Positions 42,448 through 50,180 of a stretch of 64,000 nt of DNA are shown piece by piece. The position numbers and the translations under genes are program-made. Source of the stretch: Micromonospora_J zhanjiangensis (GTDB lineage: Bacteria > Actinomycetota > Actinomycetes > Mycobacteriales > Micromonosporaceae); contig NZ_JBHSBN010000016.1 of the NCBI RefSeq assembly GCF_042650605.1, positions 95,049 to 159,048 of the forward strand, read 5' to 3'. A model generated the notes under the pieces. It searched no databases and was not told the origin of the DNA. It worked only from the letters and a program-made list of their open reading frames with translations. Within the stretch, counting starts at the first letter, position 1; the number at the start of each line of letters is the position of its first letter.

Positions 42448-43152
42448 TCAGAGGATGCCGGCGAAGGTGGTACGGCCGGCGGCCACCCCGGTCAGCGGGC
42501 TGTCGTCGAAGTCGTAGCCGAGGTCGTTGACCACCTCGACCACGCCGCTGACCTGCGCGGCAAGCCGGCCGGCGATCTCCACCGAGGTACGCCGGTCCAG
42601 TTGCCCGGCCAGCCGCACCACGCCGTCGACGACGGTGACCTGGACGGCGCCCTCCTCGACGGCGAGGACCCGGTTCAGCACCTCCCGCACCACGTCCCGG
42701 CGGATGTCGGCGTCCGGCCGCAGGTGCACCTTCAGCAGGTCACCGCGGGTGACGATGCCGACCAGCCGGCCCAGGTCGTCGGTCACCGGCAGCCGCTTGA
42801 CCTGCTCCCGGTTCATCGTCCGGGCGGCCGAGACCAGCCAGGTGTGCGGCATGGCGGTCATCGCCGGCGCCGTCATCAGGTCGGCGGCCACCGCCGCGTC
42901 GGCCTTGGTGCGCGCCGCGCGCCGCCGGCGGCCCTCGAAGACCCGCCGCTCGTGCGGTTCGCCGGCCAGCTCCACCTTGTGCAGCAGGTCGGACTCGGAG
43001 ACCACGCCGAGCACGTGCCGGAACTCGTCGACCACCGGCACCGCGCTGACCCGCCGGCCGGTCAACACGTCCACGATCTCCCGGTACGGGGTGTCCGCCC
43101 GCACCGTGGCGACGTCCGGGGTCATCACGTCGCGTACCTGCCAGGTTCTCAT
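42448..43152 (-). CDS. CBS-CBS-BON protein
   Basis: 234 aa from ATG 43152 with GAGGAGG upstream (GTG 43155 also possible). Two CBS domains (VRDVMTPDVATVRADTPYRE, DLMTAPAMTAMPHTWLVSAA) are followed by a BON domain (EEGAVQVTVVDGVVRLAGQL, VVEVVNDLGYDFDD). BON domains may contact membranes or lipids, CBS pairs sense nucleotides. It is divergent from the acyl-CoA synthetase fusion across DevR-type boxes. Confidence 0.9.
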   Translation of the reverse strand: MRTWQVRDVMTPDVATVRADTPYREIVDVLTGRRVSAVPVVDEFRHVLGVVSESDLLHKVELAGEPHERRVFEGRRRRAARTKADAAVAADLMTAPAMTAMPHTWLVSAARTMNREQVKRLPVTDDLGRLVGIVTRGDLLKVHLRPDADIRRDVVREVLNRVLAVEEGAVQVTVVDGVVRLAGQLDRRTSVEIAGRLAAQVSGVVEVVNDLGYDFDDSPLTGVAAGRTTFAGIL

Positions 43153-43230
43153 CACGGCCTCCTCGTCGCCTCGAAATCAGCGTACGGAGCCCGGGAGCCG
43201 GTCGGTCAGGGTCGGACGACCGGCGTCCAC

Positions 43231-43267
43231 GGGACCTGCGGCCGGCCGGCGACGGGCCCAAGGACCC
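43231..43267. promoter_or_regulatory. DevR/OsdR-type boxes in the CBS-BON/acyl-CoA synthetase promoter
   Basis: GGGCCCAAGGACCC (43254-43267) has the full box; GGGACCTGCGGCC (43231-43243) is a 13-bp near-match. They lie 64 bp before the synthetase start and about 79 bp before the CBS-BON start. Confidence 0.65.
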
Positions 43268-43330
43268 TGCCCGACGCCGGCCGGAGCGCGTTGACTGAGA
43301 TCGACAGAGCCGATCCCCCAGGAGACGACC

Positions 43331-46039
43331 GTGACCGTCACCGCCGCTGCCGTACCCGTCGATCCCGGCGTCGACGCGCTCACCGCCGACGGCGGGATCA
43401 TCCGGATCAGGCCGGTCGACCCGGCCGACCGGGCCGACCTGGTCGCCCTCCACGAGCGGGCCGGCATCGAGAGTCTGCGCATGCGGTTCTTCGCGGTTCC
43501 CGGGCCCACCACCATCGGGACCGAGGTCGACCGGCTGTGCCGGACCGGCTCGCCCGGGCACGCGGCCCTGGTCGCCGAGCTGGGCGGCGCCGTCGTCGGC
43601 GTCGCGTCGTACGAGCGGACCGGCGCCGACGACCCACGGGCCGAGTTCGCGGTCTTCGTCGACGAGCGGCAGCACGGCCGCGGCATCGGCACCCTGCTGC
43701 TGGAGCACCTGTCCGCGTCCGCCCGCGCGCACGGCGTCGCGAAGCTGGTCGGCGACGTGCTCCCGGGCAACGGCCGGATGTTGCGGGTGGCCCGGGATCT
43801 GGCCACGGGTGGGAGTCCGCACTACGCCGATGGGGTCGTCGAGGTGGACCTGACCACCGGCGCGGACGACGGCGCCCAGTCGGCCGCGGACGAGCGGGAC
43901 CGGGTCGCCGAACGCGCGTCGCTGCGGCCGATGCTGGCGCCCCGCTCGGTCGCCGTGGTCGGTGCCGGGCGGCACCCCGGCGGCATCGGCCACGAGACGC
44001 TGCGGGCGCTGCGCGAGTACGGCTTCTCCGGCGACCTGTACGCGGTGAACCCGCACGCCGCCGAGGTGGCCGGGGTGCGGGCGTACCCGTCGATGGCCGC
44101 CCTGCCCGGGCCCGTCGACCTGGTCGTGGTCGCCGTGCCGGCGGAGGCGGTCACCGGGGTGGTCGCCGAGGCCGGGGCGGCCGGCGTGCCCGCCGCCGTG
44201 GTGCTCGGTTCGGGCTTCGGCGAGGCCGGCGACGCGGGCCGGGCCCGGCAGGCCGAACTGGTCCGGATCGCCCGGGAGTACGGCGTCCGCCTGGTCGGGC
44301 CGAACTGCCTCGGGATCGTCAACACCGACCCGGCGGTCCGGCTGAACGCCAGCTTCACCCCGACCGCGCCGGCGGCCGGTGGGCTGGCGGTGGCCTCGCA
44401 GTCCGGGGCGGTCGGCATCGCGCTGCTCGACCACGCCACCCGCACCGGGTGCGGCGTGTCCAGCTTCGTCTCGCTCGGCAACAAGGCCGACGTCAGCGGC
44501 AACGACCTGATCGCGTACTGGTTCGACGACCCGGCCACCCGGGCCGTCGCCCTCTACCTGGAGTCGTTCGGCAATCCCCGCAAGTTCGCCCGGACGGTCC
44601 GGGCACTGGCCCGACGCAAGCCGGTGCTGACGGTCAGAAGCGGCCGGACCGCGGCCGGCGCCCGGGCCGGCGCCTCGCACACCGCCGCCGCGGCGGCCCC
44701 CGCGGTCACCGTGGACGCGCTGTTCGCTCAGGCCGGCGTGGTCCGGGTGGACAACCTCGGCGAACTGCTGGACGCCGCCCGGATGCTCACCGACCAACCG
44801 TTGCCGGCCGGCGACCGGCTGGCCGTGCTCGGCAACGCGGGCGGGATCAACGTGCTGGCCGCCGACGCCGCCGAGACCGCCGGGCTGCGCCTGCCGGCGC
44901 TGAGCGACGACCTGCGGCGACGGCTGGCCGACCTCGCACCGGAGGCCGCCGGTCACGACAACCCGATCGACCTCGGCGCCGGCGCCAGCACTGCGGCGTT
45001 CCGCGAGGTGGCCGCCGCGGTGGCCGCCAGCGGCGAGGTGGACGCGCTGCTGGTGATGGTCGCCGCCACCCGCACCAACGACGTACCGGAGATCCTGGCC
45101 GCCCTGGGGCCGGTGGCGGACGGCAACCCGGCGTTGACCACGGCCGCCGTGGTGGTCGGCCGCCCCGACGCGCCACCGGTGTTCGGCGCGCGCCGGGCGC
45201 CCGTGTTCGACCTGCCCGAACGGGCCGTGCAGGCGCTGGGGCGGGCCGCCCGGTACGCCGCCTGGCGCCGGGAACCGCTCGGCACCCGCGCCGACCTGCC
45301 CGGTCTCGACCCGGCCGGCGCCCGCGCCGCGGTCCGGGAGGGGCTCGCCGGGGGTGGCGGCTGGCAGCCGTACGGTCGGACCGCCGCGATCCTCGCCGGG
45401 TACGGCATCCCGCTGGTTCCCTCGGTCGAGGTGCACTCCGAGCAGGAGGCGGTCGCCGCGGCGGCGCGGTTGGGCCACCCGGTGGTGCTCAAGTCGGCCG
45501 ACCCGGACCTGGTGCACAAGAGCGACGTCGGCGGCGTACGGGTCGGGCTGACCGACGAGGCGGCCGTGCGGGACGGCTACCGGGCGGTGACCGCCGCGGG
45601 CCGGCCCGACCGTGGGGCGCTGGTCCAGCCGATGGTCCGCGGCCAGGTCGAGCTGGTGGCCGGCATCGTGCACGACCCGCTGTTCGGTTCGCTGGTGATG
45701 ACCGGCCTCGGCGGCGTGCTCACCGACGTGCTGGGCGACCGGGCGTTCCGGCTGGTGCCGATGACCGACCGGGACGCCGGCCGGATGTGGCGGTCGCTGC
45801 GCTCCGCGCCGCTGCTGACCGGTTACCGCGGCGCGCCGCCGGTGGACACCGACGCGGTCGAGGACCTGCTGCTGCGGCTCGGCCGGCTCGCCGAGGACCT
45901 GCCCGAGGTGGCCGAGCTGGACCTCAACCCGGTGCTGGTCGGGCCGGACGGCGCGATCACCGTCGACGCGAAGCTGCGGCTCGCCCCGATCGGCACGGAG
46001 CCCGACCCGACCCTGCGCCAGCTGCGCCGCGCGCGCTGA
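43331..46039 (+). CDS. GNAT acetyltransferase fused to ADP-forming acyl-CoA synthetase
   Basis: 902 aa from GTG 43331 (GGAG upstream). Residues about 20-180 are a GNAT domain (AEFAVFVDERQHGRGIGTLL binds acetyl-CoA). Residues about 195-650 are the CoA-binding and succinyl-CoA-ligase-like domains (RSVAVVGAGRHPGGIGHETL, VASQSGAVGIALLDHA), with the phospho-His candidate His450 in AGASHTAAAA. Residues about 670-890 form the ATP-grasp domain (PVVLKSADPDLVHKSDVGGV). Such Pat-like fusions acetylate lysine or form acetyl-CoA/ATP. The GNAT domain comes first, the reverse of many Pat proteins. Confidence 0.9.
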   Translation: MTVTAAAVPVDPGVDALTADGGIIRIRPVDPADRADLVALHERAGIESLRMRFFAVPGPTTIGTEVDRLCRTGSPGHAALVAELGGAVVGVASYERTGADDPRAEFAVFVDERQHGRGIGTLLLEHLSASARAHGVAKLVGDVLPGNGRMLRVARDLATGGSPHYADGVVEVDLTTGADDGAQSAADERDRVAERASLRPMLAPRSVAVVGAGRHPGGIGHETLRALREYGFSGDLYAVNPHAAEVAGVRAYPSMAALPGPVDLVVVAVPAEAVTGVVAEAGAAGVPAAVVLGSGFGEAGDAGRARQAELVRIAREYGVRLVGPNCLGIVNTDPAVRLNASFTPTAPAAGGLAVASQSGAVGIALLDHATRTGCGVSSFVSLGNKADVSGNDLIAYWFDDPATRAVALYLESFGNPRKFARTVRALARRKPVLTVRSGRTAAGARAGASHTAAAAAPAVTVDALFAQAGVVRVDNLGELLDAARMLTDQPLPAGDRLAVLGNAGGINVLAADAAETAGLRLPALSDDLRRRLADLAPEAAGHDNPIDLGAGASTAAFREVAAAVAASGEVDALLVMVAATRTNDVPEILAALGPVADGNPALTTAAVVVGRPDAPPVFGARRAPVFDLPERAVQALGRAARYAAWRREPLGTRADLPGLDPAGARAAVREGLAGGGGWQPYGRTAAILAGYGIPLVPSVEVHSEQEAVAAAARLGHPVVLKSADPDLVHKSDVGGVRVGLTDEAAVRDGYRAVTAAGRPDRGALVQPMVRGQVELVAGIVHDPLFGSLVMTGLGGVLTDVLGDRAFRLVPMTDRDAGRMWRSLRSAPLLTGYRGAPPVDTDAVEDLLLRLGRLAEDLPEVAELDLNPVLVGPDGAITVDAKLRLAPIGTEPDPTLRQLRRAR

Positions 46040-46184
46040 CGTCCCCTGTCCCCGTCACCCCGAAGGGAGAAGTCTGATGACAACCAACCCGATCGTGGTC
46101 GGCTACCGATTTGTGGGCCAGTGCTCCGCCTTTCAGGGTGGGGGTGAAGGCCCGCGCGGGAGGGCCGCCAGGCCCGAGCGTGCT

Positions 46185-46346
46185 CTAACCGGGCCGGCCG
46201 GCGGTGCGCTTGCCTCGGGCAATGAGGGCTTCAGAGACGAGGACGCTCAGGGCCGCGTTGAAACTGATACCCATCTCGGCTGCGAAGGCGCGGATGGCGG
46301 CGTTGATCTCGGGCGTGAACCGCACCGTAGTGGGCTTTTCTGACAT
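46185..46346 (-). CDS. Small ribbon-helix-helix protein in the TnpB element
   Basis: 53 aa (56 aa if ATG 46355 is used): SEKPTTVRFTPEINAAIRAF, then AAEMGISFNAALSVLVSEAL, a ribbon-helix-helix (MetJ/Arc) pattern with the beta strand TTVRF. RHH proteins bind DNA as dimers and usually repress their own operon. It is divergent from tnpB over a 45-bp AT-rich gap, so it probably limits tnpB transcription. There is no good ribosome site; leaderless translation is likely. Not found in classic IS605 elements. Confidence 0.75.
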   Translation of the reverse strand: MSEKPTTVRFTPEINAAIRAFAAEMGISFNAALSVLVSEALIARGKRTAGRPG

Positions 46347-46390
46347 GACAAACATGGTATATTAAATACAAACGATGGTAGAATGCTTAC
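46346..46390. promoter_or_regulatory. AT-rich divergent promoter of the TnpB element
   Basis: Only about 30% G+C in a genome region above 70%. TAGAAT at 46379-46384 lies about 6 bp before the tnpB ATG, a spacing that gives a leaderless transcript; ATATTAAATA at 46359-46368 could serve as the -10 of the RHH gene on the other strand. Confidence 0.6.
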
Positions 46391-47674
46391 ATGCAGCTCC
46401 GGTACAACTTCCGTGTCTACCCGACGCCCCGCCAGCAGATCGAGCTGGCGAAGGCGTTCGGGTGCGCGCGGGTGGTGTTCAACGACGGACTGCGTGCGCG
46501 GCAGGAGGCCCGCGAGCAGGGCTTGCCGTACGTCTCGGACGCCGAGCTGTCCAAGTTGGTCATCACGCAGGCCAAGGCCACTGCGGAGCGGGCGTGGTTG
46601 GGCGAGGTGTCGGCCGTGGTGTTGCAGCAGGCCCTCGCCGACCTGAACACCGCCTACCGCAACTTCTTCGCCTCGATCATCGGCAAGCGCAAGGGCCGCA
46701 AGGTGGCACCGCCCCGGTTCCGGTCCCGCAAGGACAATCGGCAGGCCATCCGGTTCACCAAGAACTCCCGGTTCAAGATCCTCGACAACGGCAGCCTGCG
46801 GCTGCCGAAGATCGGCGACGTGCAGGTCCGCTGGTCCCGGCCGCTGCCCTCGGATCCGTCGAGCGTGGCAATCATCCGAGACGCGTCGGGCCGGTACTTC
46901 GCCTCGTTCGTCGTCCAGACCACGGACGAGCCCCTGCCCAAGACGGACTCGGAGGTCGGGATCGACCTCGGGTTGACCCACTTCGCGGTCATGTCGGACG
47001 GCACGATAGTCACCGCGCCGAAGTTCCTGCGCCGCGCGGCCCACAAGCTCAAGCGGCTACAACAGGACCTTTCCCGCAAGCAGAAGGGCTCGGCCAACCG
47101 CAAGAAGGCAGTCAAGAAGGTCGCTCGCGCTCACGCGCGGGTGGCCGACACCCGGCGAGACTGGCAGCACAAGCTGTCCACGGCGATCATCCGCGACAAC
47201 CAAGCGGTGTACGTCGAGGATCTCTGCGTTGTCGGTCTCGGCCGGACGAGGCTCGCCAGGTCCGTGCACGATGCCGGCTGGGCGAGCTTCACCGCCATGT
47301 TGGAGTACAAAGCCGCGAGGTGCGGGCGCACGTTCGGCCGGGTGGACCGCTGGTTCCCGTCCACCCGAATGTGCTCGGACTGCGGCCGGATCAACGACAA
47401 GATGACCCTCGATGTCCGGTCGTGGACCTGCCCGTGCGGGTCAGCCCACGACCGGGACGTCAACGCCGCCAGGAATATCAAGGCCGCCGGACAGGCGGAC
47501 TTCAACGACCGTGGAGCGCACGTAAGACCTGGCCTCGTCCCGGCGGCGCGCAGGGAAGCGGTAACCCACCCGGACGCCGCGTGTTCCACGCGCAGCGTGG
47601 AGGGAATCTCCGTCCTTCAGGGCGGAGAGGATGTCAAGACGGATCCGCCAGTGCCGCGGTGGACTGGGCGATGA
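46391..47674 (+). CDS. tnpB: TnpB RNA-guided nuclease, stop lost
   Basis: 427 aa as read. RuvC catalytic residues are Asp192 (VGIDLGLTHFAV), Glu276 (VYVEDLCVVGL) and Asp356 (DRDVNAARNI); the zinc finger uses Cys328, 331, 347 and 349. TnpB proteins cut DNA guided by an omega RNA made from the element's right end and favour element retention. The other copy ends at a TAG 18 bases before the element end; here that codon is CAG, so translation runs through the right end and 12 codons into the USP gene. Confidence 0.92.
   Translation: MQLRYNFRVYPTPRQQIELAKAFGCARVVFNDGLRARQEAREQGLPYVSDAELSKLVITQAKATAERAWLGEVSAVVLQQALADLNTAYRNFFASIIGKRKGRKVAPPRFRSRKDNRQAIRFTKNSRFKILDNGSLRLPKIGDVQVRWSRPLPSDPSSVAIIRDASGRYFASFVVQTTDEPLPKTDSEVGIDLGLTHFAVMSDGTIVTAPKFLRRAAHKLKRLQQDLSRKQKGSANRKKAVKKVARAHARVADTRRDWQHKLSTAIIRDNQAVYVEDLCVVGLGRTRLARSVHDAGWASFTAMLEYKAARCGRTFGRVDRWFPSTRMCSDCGRINDKMTLDVRSWTCPCGSAHDRDVNAARNIKAAGQADFNDRGAHVRPGLVPAARREAVTHPDAACSTRSVEGISVLQGGEDVKTDPPVPRWTGR
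47567..47637 (+). ncRNA. Predicted omega RNA (reRNA) scaffold at the right end
   Basis: These 71 bases match the second copy almost perfectly while the coding DNA just upstream differs at about one base in five, as expected for a structured RNA. Two hairpins: TCCACGC/GCGTGGA and CTCCGTCC/GGGCGGAG. In TnpB systems the guide is the DNA directly past the right end, here GACGGATCCGCCAGTGCC. The RNA would start inside tnpB; its 5' end is not defined. Confidence 0.65.
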
Positions 47675-48036
47675 CCGAGGCCGCCCGTACCCACCTCCCG
47701 GTCGTGCTCGCGTACGCCTTCGAGTGGCCGGTCGTCCCGGCGACCCTGGCCACGGCCCCGACCTGGCCGGACATGGTCGCCAAGCAGAAGGCCGAGACGG
47801 TGGTGCAGGACGCCGCGAAGGCGGCGGCCGAGGCGCACCCCGGGGTCACCGTCACCGGCACGCTGCTGGCCGGCCCGGCCTCGGTGGCGCTCTGGGAGCA
47901 GTCCCGGCACGCCGCCCTGATGGTGCTGGGCAACCCACGGCGGCTTCCGTGGCCTGCTGCTCGGCTCGGTCAGCCAGCAACTGCTGCACCACGGCCACTG
48001 CCCGGTCGCGGTGATCCGGGGGAACTGACACCCAGC

Positions 48037-48534
48037 TCAGGGGCGGCGGGTGGCTTCCCGTCCGCCCAGTCCGGACCATGCGGCGGTGACGACGGCGTCG
48101 ATGGTCGCGATCCGCCGGTAGCGCGGATCGACCGCGGCGATCGCCACGTCGCTGGCGGCGTGCAGCGCGTCGACCAACGCCCCGACGGCGACGGTGGTCC
48201 GGCGGGGACGCAGGCCGGACAGCGCCGCCTGCGCGACGTGCCGGGCACCGAGGACCCGCATCGTGTTGCGGGCCACCCGCCGGTCGGCCGATCCGGCGGC
48301 GCGCAGCACCGCCCCGGGGGCGACGATCAGCAGTACGCCCCAGACGGCGCGGCCGGCCTCCATCGTCCGTACCCGGGCGGGCCGGACCGGGCCCGACCGC
48401 CAGCGCCCGAACGAGCCGGAGCGGCTGGGACCGGACCCGGCCAGGCGGAACGGGGCGCCGGACAGGCCGGTGGTCAGCCGCGCCGCGGCCGGGGCGAACC
48501 GGGCGGACCAGTGGCCGGTCGACCGGCGGTTCAC
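48037..48534 (-). CDS. Small conserved protein coupled to SDR
   Basis: 165 aa from GTG 48534, overlapping the SDR stop in GTGA. Arg-rich N-terminus, then one hydrophobic segment (AVWGVLLIVAPGAVLRAAG) and a conserved-looking block RVLGARHVAQAALSGLRP with VDALHAASDVAIAAVDPRYR. I recognise the pattern as a common actinobacterial hypothetical family of unknown function, sometimes linked to oxidoreductases. Its coupling to the SDR suggests a shared complex or pathway. Confidence 0.7.
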   Translation of the reverse strand: MNRRSTGHWSARFAPAAARLTTGLSGAPFRLAGSGPSRSGSFGRWRSGPVRPARVRTMEAGRAVWGVLLIVAPGAVLRAAGSADRRVARNTMRVLGARHVAQAALSGLRPRRTTVAVGALVDALHAASDVAIAAVDPRYRRIATIDAVVTAAWSGLGGREATRRP

Positions 48535-49589
48535 GATCGGCCGAGGCCGAGCCGGCCGGCCCAGCCGGCACGGGCCCGACGGCGGTTGCCGACCAGGATC
48601 CCGGCGCCGGCGACCAGCGCCGCGGCGCCGACGGCGAGCAGCCCGTGGTGCTGCGAGGCCCAGAGTTGGGCGCTGCGCGGGTGGGACTGGTCGTCGAAGG
48701 AGCCGTGCGCGCCCTGGTCCTGGCCCGGCTTCTGGTCGGCGGGCTGCCACAGGTTGGGCGGCTCGACGTCGGCCGGTCGATCGGTCTGCTGCGAGCCGAA
48801 GCCGGTACGGCCGAGGTAGCGGTCCAGCACACCGGGCGCCACGGCGTTGGCGATCAGGGTGGCCGCGGTGGAGGCACCGACCCAGTACTCACGGCGGCGG
48901 GGGTGTTCGGCGGCGTAGACGACCGCGCGGGCGGCCACCTCGGGCTGGTAGATCGGCGGGACCGGCTGCGGGTGCTTCGGCAGCCGGTTGAGCACCCAGC
49001 CGAACTGCGGGGTGTTGACCGCCGGCATCTGCACCATGGTGACCCGGACGTTGCTCTTGTCGTGCAGCAGCTCGCACCGTACGGACTCGTTGAAGCCCTG
49101 GATGGCGTGCTTGGCACCGCAGTAGACGCTCTGCAGCGGTATCCCGCGGTAGGCCAGCGCGGACCCGACCTGGACCACGGCGCCCTGGTTCCGCTTGGTC
49201 ATCCGGGTCAGGGCGGACCGGGTGCCGTTGACGTAACCGAGGTAGGTGACGGCGGTGGCCCGTTCGAACTCCTCGGGGCTGACCTCCAGGAACGGGGCGA
49301 AGACCGACGAGAAGGCGTCGTTGACCCAGACGTCGATCGGGCCGAGTTCCTCCTCCACCTCGGTCGCCGCGCGGTCGACCGCCGCGTGGTCCGCGACATC
49401 CACCCGCAGCGGCAGCGCGACCCCGCCGGCCGCCCGGACGTCCTCGGCGGCGGCCTCCAGACCGGCCTCACCCCGGGCGAGTAGCGCGACCGCGTCCCCG
49501 CCCCGGGCGAACTGCCGGGCCGTCGCCCGGCCGATGCCGCCGCTCGCTCCCGTCACCACCACCACCCTGCGCCCGTCCTTCGTTGGCAT
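48531..49589 (-). CDS. SDR with C-terminal membrane tail
   Basis: 352 aa. Classical SDR core: VVVTGASGGIGRATARQFAR, VWVNDAFSSVFAPF (NDAF in place of NNAG) and the catalytic YCGAK. After residue about 260 a polar linker (ADVEPPNLWQPADQKPGQDQ) leads to one membrane segment (HHGLLAVGAAALVAGAGILV) and a basic end. This architecture occurs in several actinomycete SDRs. It is translationally coupled to the small protein downstream. Substrate unknown. Confidence 0.88.
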   Translation of the reverse strand: MPTKDGRRVVVVTGASGGIGRATARQFARGGDAVALLARGEAGLEAAAEDVRAAGGVALPLRVDVADHAAVDRAATEVEEELGPIDVWVNDAFSSVFAPFLEVSPEEFERATAVTYLGYVNGTRSALTRMTKRNQGAVVQVGSALAYRGIPLQSVYCGAKHAIQGFNESVRCELLHDKSNVRVTMVQMPAVNTPQFGWVLNRLPKHPQPVPPIYQPEVAARAVVYAAEHPRRREYWVGASTAATLIANAVAPGVLDRYLGRTGFGSQQTDRPADVEPPNLWQPADQKPGQDQGAHGSFDDQSHPRSAQLWASQHHGLLAVGAAALVAGAGILVGNRRRARAGWAGRLGLGRS

Positions 49590-49747
49590 CCGCCCGTCCT
49601 CTCGACGCGTCGAACCGGCCCGGCGGCCGGCGGCTGTGGGGCGGTCCCGTCCGTGGGGCCGTCACCGATCTGACGTCATCCCCTCGGACCCGGGGTGCGA
49701 AACACCCCGCACGGGTGGATTCTCCCGCCGCACCCGGATGGACACCC

Positions 49748-49779
49748 GGATGCGGCGTCCTCCGTGGGACGCCGCATCC
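49748..49779. terminator. Terminator hairpin
   Basis: GGATGCGGCGTCC (49748-49760) and its exact inverse (49767-49779) form a 13-bp stem with a 6-base loop, just past the stop of the minus-strand gene fragment. Confidence 0.85.
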
Positions 49780-49791
49780 CGGCGGACGCGG

Positions 49792-49965
49792 TCAGGACCG
49801 CAGCCGGCGCAGCGGACCGAACTGGTCGGGGAAGCTGCGCGTACTCATCGCCTGGACCCCGGCGGTGTGGTCACCGTTGAACGGGGTCACCCCGCCCGGG
49901 CAACCCGCCTTGACCGCGTCGGCCGGCGAGTTGAACCAGAAGCCCAGGTGGTAACTGAGGACGGG
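49792..49965 (-). pseudogene. C-terminal fragment of a secreted-type protein
   Basis: The minus frame reads SYHLGFWFNSPADAVKAGCP, GGVTPFNGDHTAGVQAMSTR, SFPDQFGPLRRLRS and a TGA, followed by an intact terminator. It has coding bias but starts abruptly; upstream of 49965 there is no continuation, and 49966-50180 is AT-rich without genes. About 56 codons remain of an unidentified gene. Confidence 0.6.
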
Positions 49966-50180
49966 CGGACAAACCCCAGCCGGCCGATCGGACCATAAGG
50001 TGCAATTCTGAGAAACGTCAATGTGCGGGTAAAAAGCACGTCAATTAGCAAGATAATTCGGATTAAGGTTTCTGCCGACACGACGCCGGCAGGGCCGGGA
50101 TCGCCGCCCCCGCTCCCGGGCGGCGATCCCGGCCGATCAATTCCCCGGCGCGTCCCCGCGGTCAGAACGCGTCCCCGCGG

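Larger units (their letters stand above)
46107..47637 (+). mobile_element. TnpB-only IS605/IS1341-type element with RHH gene
   Basis: 1,531 bp between USP codons. It holds a divergent RHH gene, an AT-rich bidirectional promoter (46346-46390) and tnpB, but no tnpA transposase, so it needs a helper. The left end has a hairpin region starting GCTCCGCCTTTCAGGG near 46122; the right end has two hairpins (TCCACGCGCAGCGTGGA and CTCCGTCCTTCAGGGCGGAG). The last bases, GTCAA, are shared with the copy at the window's right end. There is no target duplication, as expected for IS200/IS605 elements. Confidence 0.85.
46077..48028 (+). pseudogene. Universal stress protein gene split by a TnpB element and frameshifted
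   Basis: The start MTTNPIVVGY (46077-46106) and the continuation DGSASAAVDWAM (from 47638) are the two halves of a USP ATP-binding motif; removing 46107-47637 joins GGC-TAC to GAC-GGA in frame. The rest (AYAFEWPVVPATLATAPTWP, GLLLGSVSQQLLHHGHCPVA in a shifted frame) shows a small indel near 47940 that breaks the frame before the GxxGxxxxxxxxGS site. The intact gene followed the acyl-CoA synthetase by 37 bp and was presumably in its operon. Confidence 0.88.

Noticed and set aside
42196..46077. 1293-codon + strand frame over the acyl-CoA synthetase
   Set aside because: It is out of phase with the recognisable GNAT/synthetase gene and has random Arg/Gly-rich composition.
46107..47637. Complete IS605 element with tnpA
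   Set aside because: No Y1 transposase frame exists; the only other gene is the RHH protein.
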